Part shown: positions 41,762 through 49,547 of the stretch, piece by piece | Numbering within the stretch: position 1 is the stretch's first letter | How the letters are laid out: each line of letters begins with the position of its first letter | Notes under the pieces: generated by a model | Database searches by the model: none | What the model saw: the letters and a program-made list of their open reading frames with translations, nothing else | Told to the model about the DNA's origin: nothing | NCBI RefSeq assembly: GCF_017356015.1 | Contig: NZ_JAFIQV010000045.1 | Span: 1-53,994, forward strand | Direction: 5' to 3' | Origin: Azospirillum sp. SYSU D00513 | GTDB lineage: Bacteria > Pseudomonadota > Alphaproteobacteria > Azospirillales > Azospirillaceae | Length of the DNA stretch: 53,994 nucleotides | Program-made: the position numbers and the translations under genes

Positions 41762-42703
41762 TCAACCCACCTCGTCCACTTTCTCGTAATCCACGGGCGC
41801 CGCGTGCCACCCCTGGGCGCGCTTGGCCCAGAAGGCGTCGTGCAGGCGCATGGAAAGGGGGCCGGGGCGGTCGTTGCCCATGATGCGGCCGTCGATGCGC
41901 GAGGCGGGCATGATGCCGCCGGCCGTGGTGCAGGTGAAGATCTCGTCGGCGTTGCGGAACTCCTCGGCGGAGATGGCGCGGACCTCGCAGGGGATGCCCA
42001 GATCCTCGCACAGTTCCATCACCGACAGGCGCGTCACACCGTCGAGCGCGCCGCGTTCGGGGGTCGCCACGGTGCCGCCGGTGATGGAAAAGACATTGAA
42101 GCCCGCCCCCTCCGTCACGTTGCCGTCGGCGTCCAGCAGCACGGCAAAGTCGGCGCCGCGTTCCAGCGCCTCGAACTGGCCGCGGGTCAGGTCGCCCCAG
42201 TGGAAGTTCTTCACGCGCGGCTCGACGCTTTCCGGCGGGATGCGGCGGGTGTCGGCGATGATCAGGTGCAGGCCGCGCTCGCACATCTCCTTGCCGGCGA
42301 CCGACACCCAGGGCACGGCGAAGGCTGCGATGTAGTTGCGGGCGTAGGCGGGGTGGCGCGGCATGCCGGGCATCGGCACCCCGCGCAGGCAGTCCATCGC
42401 GACATAAGCAGACCGCAGGCCGGACAGCCGGACCAGCCGCTCCAGGATCGCCTTGATCTCCTCGTCCGTTTCCCTGGGCTTCAGGTGCAGCGCCTCCATC
42501 GAGGCGCGGAAGCGGCGGATGTGGTCGTCCAGCCGGAAGAAGCAGCCCTCCCACACGCCGACCACGTCGTAGGTCACGTCGGACCGGCGATAGCCCCAGT
42601 CGGTCAGGGGGATCGCCGCCTCCCCGACCGGCATGAAGCGGCCGTCCACATAGGCGGCACCAGCGGCGAAACGGTTGGCGGCGGGGGCGGTCGGTTCGGC
42701 CAT
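41762..42703 (-). CDS. Class IV aminotransferase (branched-chain/D-amino acid type)
   Basis: A 313-residue PLP enzyme of fold type IV. Landmarks: YVDGRFMPVGEAAIPLTDWG, the PLP-binding Lys in VEPRVKNFHWGDLTRG, DGNVTEGAGFNVFSITGG and EIFTCTTAGGIMPASRIDGR. The family includes branched-chain aminotransferase, D-alanine aminotransferase and aminodeoxychorismate lyase, and I cannot choose. GAGGAGCC precedes the ATG at 42703. It lies 29 bp after the PotC-like permease, so it is probably the last gene of the importer operon and acts on the imported amine or amino acid. Confidence 0.88.
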   Translation of the reverse strand: MAEPTAPAANRFAAGAAYVDGRFMPVGEAAIPLTDWGYRRSDVTYDVVGVWEGCFFRLDDHIRRFRASMEALHLKPRETDEEIKAILERLVRLSGLRSAYVAMDCLRGVPMPGMPRHPAYARNYIAAFAVPWVSVAGKEMCERGLHLIIADTRRIPPESVEPRVKNFHWGDLTRGQFEALERGADFAVLLDADGNVTEGAGFNVFSITGGTVATPERGALDGVTRLSVMELCEDLGIPCEVRAISAEEFRNADEIFTCTTAGGIMPASRIDGRIMGNDRPGPLSMRLHDAFWAKRAQGWHAAPVDYEKVDEVG

Positions 42704-42732
42704 GATGGCTCCTCGGGAGGGCTTGGGTCGGG

Positions 42733-43527
42733 TCAGGGTGCCGAGGCCGCGATCAGGCGCTTGTCGCGGCGGCGCAGCAGGGCGGCGAGCCCGGCGAGGC
42801 AGAGCGTGCCGACGATCAGCAGCAGGGCGGCGGCGGCGACGGTCGGGCTGATGTTCTCGCGGATGCTGGAGAACATCTGGCGGGCCAGCGTCCGCTGGTT
42901 CGGGCCGGCGACGAACAGGGTGATGACCACCTCGTCCAGCGAGGTCGCGAAGGCGAAGACCGCCCCCGACACCACGCCGGGCAGGGCGAGCGGCAGCGTC
43001 ACCAGCCGGAACACCGTGGCGGGCGGCGCCCCCAGGCTCATCGCCGCGCGCTCCACCGTCGGGTCGATGCCCTGGAGCGACGCCGACACGCTGACGACGA
43101 CGAAGGGCACGCACAGCACCGTGTGGGCCAGGATCACGCCCGTGTAGCTGCTGCCCAGCCCCAGACGCGCCAGGAAGATCTGCATGCCCACCCCCAGCAC
43201 GACCGCCGGAACCACCATCGGCAGCAGGAACAGCGTCCGGAACACCCCCGCCAGCGGCAGGACGCGCCCGCGCAGGCCCAGTGCGGCCAGCGTGCCGAGC
43301 AGGGTGGACAAGACCGTCGCCCCGGCCCCGACGATCAGGCTGTTGACGATGGACATGCGCCAGGCGTCCGCCGTCGCCAGCTCCTCGAACCAGCGGAGCG
43401 ACCAGGAGGGGATGGGGTAGGTCAGGAAGACGCTCGAGGTGAAGGCGAGCGGCAGGATGGCCAGGATCGGCAGCATCAGGAAGGCCACAGCCAGAAGCCC
43501 GAACAGCGTTTGCAGGACACGCAGCAT
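42733..43527 (-). CDS. Polyamine-type ABC importer permease (PotC-like)
   Basis: A 264-residue permease with six membrane spans and a BPD_transp_1 domain. The EAA loop reads VERAAMSLGAPPATVFRLVT, and FATSLDEVVITLFVAGPNQR is typical of PotC proteins. It forms the channel with the PotB-like partner, whose gene ends 3 bp before this one starts. Substrate class (polyamine, amine or iron) is inferred from family. Confidence 0.9.
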   Translation of the reverse strand: MLRVLQTLFGLLAVAFLMLPILAILPLAFTSSVFLTYPIPSWSLRWFEELATADAWRMSIVNSLIVGAGATVLSTLLGTLAALGLRGRVLPLAGVFRTLFLLPMVVPAVVLGVGMQIFLARLGLGSSYTGVILAHTVLCVPFVVVSVSASLQGIDPTVERAAMSLGAPPATVFRLVTLPLALPGVVSGAVFAFATSLDEVVITLFVAGPNQRTLARQMFSSIRENISPTVAAAALLLIVGTLCLAGLAALLRRRDKRLIAASAP

Positions 43528-43530
43528 CGC

Positions 43531-44718
43531 TCACGCCCCCGGCAGTTGCGGCGAACGGGACAGCCGCCCATAGACCAGATACAGCAGCGTCGTCACCGTC
43601 AGCAGGATCAGGCCCAGCGCACCCGCCATGCCCCAGTTGGCCGTGCCCGTCGCGTAGAAGGCGATGACCGAGCTGATCATCTGGTCGCCCGCCCCGCCGA
43701 CCAGCGCCGGGGTGATGTAGTAGCCGATGGCCACCATGAAGACGAGGAGCGATCCCGACAGCAGCCCGGGCAGGCTGAGCGGCAGAAGCACGTGCCAGAA
43801 GGCGCGCAACGGCCCCGCCCCCATGGAGGCTGCCGCCGGCATCAGGTTGCGGGGGACCGACAGCAGCACGCTGTAGATCGGCAGCACCATGAAGGGCAGC
43901 AGGACATGGGTCATGGCGATCACCACCCCCAGCCGGTTGAAGATCAGCGGCAGCGGCTCCTCGATCAGGCCGATGGCCTGGAGCGCGCCGTTGATCAGAC
44001 CCTCGTTCTGCAAAAGGATGAACCAGGCGGCCGTGCGCACCAGAAGCGAGGTCCAGAGCGGCAGCAGCACGGCCATCAGCAGTGCCGCGCGCACCCAGCC
44101 GGTCGCGGCGGCGGCGAGCATGGCATAGGGCAGGCCGATGGCGGCGCAGGCCAGCGTCACCGTGGCGGCCACCAGGAAGGTGCGCGCCATGATCACCCGG
44201 TTGGCGGCGGCCTCCGGATCGGCGTTCACGATGGCGCCGTCCGCGTCGCGCCGCAGATCGACGGCGGCGAGCAGGTTGCGGTCGGTGTAGCGCGGCACGG
44301 CGGCCTTCAGCGCCAGCCAGAATCGCGGCTGCTCCCAGCGCGGGTCCACGGCGGGGAGGGAGACGGCCCCCGGATCGGCGGCATCGCGCGCGGCGCCCGC
44401 CGTGCGGGTCAGCAGGGTGCGGAAGCCCGACACGGCGCTGTTCAGCCGCCGCACCGCCTCGCCCAAGGCCTGCTGGTCGTCGGCGGCGCGCAGGTCCTCG
44501 ACCAGGGCGCGCTGCACCGGTTGGGGCGGCAGGCCCGCCCCGTCCCAGTCGGCCATGGCCTCGGCCGTGCGCGGCATGACGGTGCTCACCGCCTCGTCGG
44601 ACACGGCGGCGGTCACCATCGCGCCGAGCGGCCAGAGGAAGAAGACGGCGAGGAAGAGCAACAGCGGCGCCACGAGCAGGAAGGCCCGCGACCGCTCTCC
44701 GGCGGTGGCCCGGCTCAT
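43531..44718 (-). CDS. Polyamine-type ABC importer permease (PotB-like), long periplasmic loop
   Basis: A 395-residue permease, about 100 residues longer than a usual PotB. The extra length is a hydrophilic segment between TM1 (about 14-36) and TM2 (about 180), including TAEAMADWDGAGLPPQPVQR and RYTDRNLLAAVDLRRDADGA. The rest is a normal BPD_transp_1 domain with EAA-type loop MPAAASMGAGPLRAFWHVLL. The extra loop should lie in the periplasm and may contact the binding protein. Its start overlaps the ATPase stop by ATGA. Confidence 0.88.
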   Translation of the reverse strand: MSRATAGERSRAFLLVAPLLLFLAVFFLWPLGAMVTAAVSDEAVSTVMPRTAEAMADWDGAGLPPQPVQRALVEDLRAADDQQALGEAVRRLNSAVSGFRTLLTRTAGAARDAADPGAVSLPAVDPRWEQPRFWLALKAAVPRYTDRNLLAAVDLRRDADGAIVNADPEAAANRVIMARTFLVAATVTLACAAIGLPYAMLAAAATGWVRAALLMAVLLPLWTSLLVRTAAWFILLQNEGLINGALQAIGLIEEPLPLIFNRLGVVIAMTHVLLPFMVLPIYSVLLSVPRNLMPAAASMGAGPLRAFWHVLLPLSLPGLLSGSLLVFMVAIGYYITPALVGGAGDQMISSVIAFYATGTANWGMAGALGLILLTVTTLLYLVYGRLSRSPQLPGA

Positions 44719-45776
44719 CGCGCCAGCACCGTCAGGTCGGCCGGGTCGAAGCCTGCCGTCACCGGCGTGCCCACCGCCCAGTCGCCGGCCAGCCGCTCGC
44801 AGCGCGCCACGAGGCCGAGGGGCCCGCTCGCCAACTGCACCCGCATGTGGTCGCCGTGATAGACGCAGTCGGAAATCGTGACCGGCAGGAGGTTGCCGCC
44901 GACGGAGTCGGCGCCCAGCCGGATGCGCTCCGGCCGCAGGGACAGCGACACCTCCTGGCCCAGGGCGAGCCCGTCCGTCCGGCGCACCCGGAGCGGCAGC
45001 CCCTCCACGATCACCGTCGCGGTGGCGTCCTCCAGCGCCGCGACCCGGCCCTCCATCAGGTTCGTCTCCCCGATGAACTGGGCGACGAAGCGGCTGCGCG
45101 GCGTGTCGTAGACGGCGTGCGGGGCGTCGAGCTGCTCGATCCGCCCGGCGTTGAACACGCCGATGCGGTCGGACATGGTCAGCGCCTCCGTCTGGTCGTG
45201 GGTGACGAAGACGATGGTCAGGCCGAGCCGGCGGTGCAGGTCGCGGATCTCGATCTGCATGTGCTCGCGCAGCTGCTTGTCGAGCGCGCCCAGCGGTTCG
45301 TCCATCAGGATCACGTCGGGCTCGAAGACCAGGGCGCGGGTCAGCGCCACCCGCTGCTGCTGCCCGCCGGAGAGCTGCGAGGGGCGGCGGTCCTTCAGCG
45401 CGCCGAGCCGGACCATGTCCAGCGCGCGCTCCACCCGGCGGTCGATCTCCGCGCGCGGCAGGCGCTGCATGCGCAGGGGGAAGGCGACGTTTTCCGCCAC
45501 GGTCATGTGGGGAAACAGGGCGTAATTCTGGAACACCACCCCCATCTGCCGCCGGTGCGGGGGCAGATGGTCGATGCGCTTGCCGCCGAGATGGATCGTG
45601 CCGCTCGTCGGGCGTTCAAATCCCGCGAGCATCATCAGGATCGTGGTCTTGCCGGAGCCCGAGGGCCCGAGCAGGCTGAGGAATTCCCCCTTGGCGATGC
45701 CGAGGTCGAGATTGTCGACCACGGTCAGTGGGCCGAAGGCCTTGGAAACGGACTCGAACTGGATGAACGGCTGCAT
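44715..45776 (-). CDS. Polyamine-type ABC importer ATPase (PotA-like)
   Basis: A 353-residue ATPase: Walker A GPSGSGKTTILMMLAG, signature LSGGQQQRVALTRAL, Walker B VILMDEPLGALD, switch His in FVTHDQTEAL. The C-terminal region (from about residue 240) is a TOBE domain (VSLSLRPERIRLG), as in PotA. ATG at 45776. It follows the binding-protein gene with an 83-bp gap and overlaps the next gene. Confidence 0.92.
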   Translation of the reverse strand: MQPFIQFESVSKAFGPLTVVDNLDLGIAKGEFLSLLGPSGSGKTTILMMLAGFERPTSGTIHLGGKRIDHLPPHRRQMGVVFQNYALFPHMTVAENVAFPLRMQRLPRAEIDRRVERALDMVRLGALKDRRPSQLSGGQQQRVALTRALVFEPDVILMDEPLGALDKQLREHMQIEIRDLHRRLGLTIVFVTHDQTEALTMSDRIGVFNAGRIEQLDAPHAVYDTPRSRFVAQFIGETNLMEGRVAALEDATATVIVEGLPLRVRRTDGLALGQEVSLSLRPERIRLGADSVGGNLLPVTISDCVYHGDHMRVQLASGPLGLVARCERLAGDWAVGTPVTAGFDPADLTVLAR

Positions 45777-45859
45777 GAACCTGCCTTGACGCGCACCGGA
45801 TGCCGTGTGGTTTCGCAAACGGGGACCGGCGCGCCGGCACCGGCCCCCCAGGGCATGGA

Positions 45860-46912
45860 CTAGCGGGCGAGCCACGCGTTGAAGCGGGCGTTCAACTCCT
45901 CGATGTTGTCCACCCAGAAATCGGCGTCGAGCGCCAGGGTGCCTTCGAGGTTCTTCGGCGTCGTCGGCAGGTCGCCCTGCAATGCCGCCGGGACGGCCGA
46001 CGCCGCCTGCTTGTTCGGCAGGCCATAGGCGATGTAGTCCGGCAGCTTGGCCTGGTTCTCGGCCTTGCTGGCGAAGGCGATGAAGTCCATGCCCGCCTGC
46101 CGGTTCGGGCTGTCCTTCAGCACCACCCAGCTGTCCACGGCGTAGACGCTGCCCGGCCAGACGACCTTGAAATTCTTGCCCTCGGACTTGTTGATGCCGG
46201 AGATGCGGCCGTTGTAGGCCGAGGTCATCACCACCTCGCCCGACGCCAGGAGCTGAAGCGGCTGGGCGCCCGATTCCCACCAGACGATGTGCGGCTTCAG
46301 CGCGTCCAGCTTCTTGAAGGCGCGGTCCACGCCGGCCGGCGTGCCCAGCGTCTCGTACACCTTGTCGGCCGGGACGCCGTCCGCCATCAGCGCGAATTCC
46401 AGCGCGTATTTCGGACCGCGCCGCAGGCCGCGCTTGCCCGGGAACTTCTCGACGTTCCAGAAATCCGCCCAGGAAGTCGGCGCCGTCGTCAGCTTGCCGG
46501 CGTCGTAGCTCAGCGCCGTGCTCCAGACGATAGCGCCGACGCCGCAGTCGCTGACCGCCGCCGGCAGAAAGCTCTCCTTGCCGCCGAGCTTGCTCCAGTC
46601 CAGCTTCTCGTAGAAGCCGTCGGCGCAGCCGAGCGCCAGTTCCTCCGCCTCGACCTGGACCACGTCCCAGTTGGGGACGCCCGCCTTGACCTTGGCGGCG
46701 ATCACGCCGATGCCGCCGTCCCAGCTCTCGTCCAGCACCGGCTTGCCCGACAGCTTGGAGAAGGGCTCGAAGTAGATCTTGCGCTGGGCGTCCTGGTAAT
46801 TGCCGCCCCAGGAGACCACGGTCAGATCGCGCGCCTGGCCGTCCTGCGCGCCGAACGCGCCGAGCAGGCAGGAAAGGCAACCGATGAGAGCCAGTCTTTT
46901 CGCGGATCGCAT
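45860..46912 (-). CDS. Polyamine-type ABC importer substrate-binding protein (PotD-like)
   Basis: A 350-residue periplasmic protein with a signal peptide (cleavage near GQARD). Landmarks are LTVVSWGGNYQDAQRKIYFE and, later, TSWADFWNVEKFPGKRGLRR, typical of PotD/PotF-like binding proteins. The ligand contacts cannot be assigned. First gene of the operon; AGGGAGA precedes the ATG at 46912. The 219 bp between this gene and the macrodomain gene should contain divergent promoters. Confidence 0.9.
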   Translation of the reverse strand: MRSAKRLALIGCLSCLLGAFGAQDGQARDLTVVSWGGNYQDAQRKIYFEPFSKLSGKPVLDESWDGGIGVIAAKVKAGVPNWDVVQVEAEELALGCADGFYEKLDWSKLGGKESFLPAAVSDCGVGAIVWSTALSYDAGKLTTAPTSWADFWNVEKFPGKRGLRRGPKYALEFALMADGVPADKVYETLGTPAGVDRAFKKLDALKPHIVWWESGAQPLQLLASGEVVMTSAYNGRISGINKSEGKNFKVVWPGSVYAVDSWVVLKDSPNRQAGMDFIAFASKAENQAKLPDYIAYGLPNKQAASAVPAALQGDLPTTPKNLEGTLALDADFWVDNIEELNARFNAWLAR

Positions 46913-47131
46913 AGCGCATCTCCCTTGTCTTTGAGGTCGCTTAGGTTAGGCACACTCTTTCGGAAGTTGAAAGCCGCAAGCGCCATGCCAAAGCTTCGGA
47001 TCCTGGGCCGGCACCGGCGGAAGCGGGGTGGAGCCGGCGGAAAGGGCGGGGGCCTTGACGGGCTTCGCGGCATCCTGCCGTATTCCGCGCCATTGGACGG
47101 CGGCATTGGACGATGAGCGAGGGAGGAACGG

Positions 47132-47680
47132 ATGATCGCGTTCGACATCGAGGAGGCGGTTCTGCCCGGACGGGTGGTCGTCCTCAACCAGGGAATCACG
47201 GACATCCGCTGCGACGCGCTGGTGAACTCCGCGCACCCGACGCTGATGGCGGGCGGCGGAGTCTCCGGCGCGATCCACCGCGCCGCCGGGCCGGAGCTGG
47301 AACGGGCGGCGGCACCGCTCGGGCCGCTGGAGCCGGGTGAGGCGGTGGCGACTCCGGCCTTCCTGCTGCCGGCCCGCCACGTCATCCACGCCGTGGCACC
47401 GGTCTGGCACGGCGGCGGCAGCGGCGAGATGGAGGGACTCGAGCGCTGCTACGCGGCCATCCTCGCGCGGGCGGAGGAGGTCGGCGCGCGGTCGCTGGTG
47501 ATCCCCACGATCGGCACGGGCATCTACGGTTGGCCGGCGGAGAACGCGGCGGAGATCGGCATCGGCGCCGCCGAGCGCTTCGTCGCCTCCGGGCCGGAGC
47601 GCCGCGCCGTCTTCGCCACGACGGATGGCGCGACGGCGCGCGTCTTCACGGCGCGGCTTTACCGCGACCTGCCGCGCTGA
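47132..47680 (+). CDS. Macrodomain protein (YmdB-like ADP-ribose hydrolase)
   Basis: A 182-residue single macrodomain. The ligand loops read ALVNSAHPTLMAGGGVSGAI and IPTIGTGIYGWPAENAAEIG, close to E. coli YmdB. Such proteins remove ADP-ribose from targets or hydrolyse O-acetyl-ADP-ribose. GAGGGAGGAACGG before the ATG is a strong RBS. It stands alone on this strand. Confidence 0.9.
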   Translation: MIAFDIEEAVLPGRVVVLNQGITDIRCDALVNSAHPTLMAGGGVSGAIHRAAGPELERAAAPLGPLEPGEAVATPAFLLPARHVIHAVAPVWHGGGSGEMEGLERCYAAILARAEEVGARSLVIPTIGTGIYGWPAENAAEIGIGAAERFVASGPERRAVFATTDGATARVFTARLYRDLPR

Positions 47681-47707
47681 GGGAAGCGGGACGGGAAAGC
47701 CGAGGGC

Positions 47708-47983
47708 CTAGCGGCCCGCGGTCAGGAAGGCGCGCAGGGCCTCGGCGGCTTCCAGCGTGACCTGGGGGAAGAAGGCGACCTGCCCCTCGGGGAGACTCGG
47801 GGGCGTGCGGCGCTCGTCCTTTCCGGCGGCGTCCACGGCCGGGACGCCGTCCTGCGGGTCGAAGAAATGCAGGGCGAGCTGGCCATTGGGCTCCGCCGCA
47901 TAGGGCAGGCCCGGCAGCGTCCGGCGTTCGGTGCCGGGCAGCAGATACTGTTCGCCTTGATCCGTCCGTTCCGTCCGCGCCAT
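47708..47983 (-). CDS. Small protein of unknown function
   Basis: A 91-residue soluble protein (MARTERTDQGEQYLLPGTER, then LHFFDPQDGVPAVDAAGKDE). I do not recognise the family. I chose ATG 47983; ATG 47992 three codons upstream is also possible, and GGACAGG precedes it. It converges on the macrodomain gene with 27 bp between stops. Confidence 0.65.
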   Translation of the reverse strand: MARTERTDQGEQYLLPGTERRTLPGLPYAAEPNGQLALHFFDPQDGVPAVDAAGKDERRTPPSLPEGQVAFFPQVTLEAAEALRAFLTAGR

Positions 47984-48092
47984 GCCGGGCATCCTGTCCG
48001 CGCCGCTGGAAATAACCTTGGCCCTCAGAATACAGGGGACGCGGCCCGGCGTCACGCACCCCGTCGGCGGTAGGCTTGCCGGTGTTGCCGGA

Positions 48093-49391
48093 TCAGGGCT
48101 GGAACCAGTTCCCGGACATGACGATCATGGACAGGAGCTGCACCGTCTCCCCGTAATAGTCGCCGCCCTTGCGGCGGTTCGCCAGATGGTCCCACAGGGC
48201 GTCGAGGAACTTCTGGTTGGACGGGTCGAGCATGGCGCCGGCGCCGATGGGCGCCTGGAAGAAGACATGCTCGTAATTGCCGTCCACCGTGCCGTCCAGC
48301 CGGTAGGTCGCCCGGATCTTGCGCGGGTTGCCGCCGGAGGCCGATTTGAAGAAATCGATCATCTTCTGGCCGACGATGCGCGCGCGCGGGTCGCCCGACA
48401 CGATGTAGTCCGACGCGAGGCGCCAGGGGTTGCGGCCGGCGTTCCAGGCGTAGAAGCCCTCCGTCATGCTCTCCAGCCGCCCGCCGGGCGAGGGGACCGG
48501 CTGGCCGGTGTCCACCGCCACCGCGAAGTCCGGGATCAGCCCCGTGCGCGGCGCGTGCCGGGCCTGGAGATAGTCCATCAGCTCGTAGCCGCGGTCGATC
48601 AGCCGCTCCCAGTGCCGGTCGCCCGTCGCCTTCAGGAAGGCACGGAAATGGCCGGGCATGAAATCGGAGGTGCGCGTCAGGTCTGGCGGATGGTTGCCGA
48701 TGTAGCCCTCCTTCAGCGTCAGCCCGTCGCGGATCGCGTCGATGATCCTCACCGCCTCGGCCCGGTAGTCGATCGGGCCGTCGCTGCCCCACTGCCGGTC
48801 GGCCATCAGCAGGCCGAAGGCGATGTCGAGGTCGCCGTCCGCCGCCGGGTAGGGGTCCAGCGTCTGGCAGTCGTGCCCGACGATCCAGGACATCAGGTGC
48901 GGGCTGTTCTTGGAGGGGTGCATCCGCGTGAAGCGGAAGATGCCGTCGAAGATCTCGCGCGCCTGCGGGTCGGCCCCCGCCATGACCGGCAGGATCATCA
49001 TGCCGTAGCCCTGGCCCTCGGACACGCCGATGCCGCGCTCCTGCCCGCCCTTGACCACCCAGCCGCCGCAGGTCCGGGCGAGATACTGGGACTTCCAGTG
49101 CCTGTAGAAGGCCAGGACGGCCTTGTCCATCTTGGCCCGGTCGCGGTTCGGAAGGATGGCGGCGGGGTTGTAGGCCCAGCGGTGCGCGCCGAAGGGATAG
49201 GCCACCGCCGCCGGATCGGCCGCCGGCGGCGCGTGCTGGGCCATCGCGACGATCCGTTCCAAGGGGAAGGGGGCCTGGGACGCGCGGGAGTCGGCGGACT
49301 CGCCGGCTTGGGCCGCATGGGCAGGAATCAGCCAGGCCAGGAGGGCCAGCCCGGCTGCCAGGCCCGTCTTCGAAGCGCGGGAACGGTTCAT
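48093..49391 (-). CDS. Glycoside hydrolase family 8 (endoglucanase type), exported
   Basis: A 432-residue secreted enzyme with a signal peptide (cleavage near AQAG). GH8 landmarks are GVSEGQGYGMMILPVMAG (catalytic Glu) and DPYPAADGDLDIAFGLLMAD, which closely follows the family 8 signature. GH8 proteins are endoglucanases, chitosanases or BcsZ-type cellulose synthesis factors. No cellulose synthase genes lie next to it, so the biological role is open. Confidence 0.88.
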   Translation of the reverse strand: MNRSRASKTGLAAGLALLAWLIPAHAAQAGESADSRASQAPFPLERIVAMAQHAPPAADPAAVAYPFGAHRWAYNPAAILPNRDRAKMDKAVLAFYRHWKSQYLARTCGGWVVKGGQERGIGVSEGQGYGMMILPVMAGADPQAREIFDGIFRFTRMHPSKNSPHLMSWIVGHDCQTLDPYPAADGDLDIAFGLLMADRQWGSDGPIDYRAEAVRIIDAIRDGLTLKEGYIGNHPPDLTRTSDFMPGHFRAFLKATGDRHWERLIDRGYELMDYLQARHAPRTGLIPDFAVAVDTGQPVPSPGGRLESMTEGFYAWNAGRNPWRLASDYIVSGDPRARIVGQKMIDFFKSASGGNPRKIRATYRLDGTVDGNYEHVFFQAPIGAGAMLDPSNQKFLDALWDHLANRRKGGDYYGETVQLLSMIVMSGNWFQP

Positions 49392-49547
49392 CGAAAGCCT
49401 CCTCGGTCAGCCCCCTATATGCGTGCCCGCCCGAAACCCGGCAAAGGCGATGAGGGCTAATACACTCCCAGAGGAGCGGAGGGCGCCTTCGGTATGAGGA
49501 TTGGGCTGTTCGGGGACATGACGGGCCGCGAGTGGTAGGACGTGCCT

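Noticed and set aside
46913..47131. Possible riboswitch upstream of the polyamine-type importer
   Set aside because: I found no conserved riboswitch core that I recognise; ordinary divergent promoters are enough to explain the gap.
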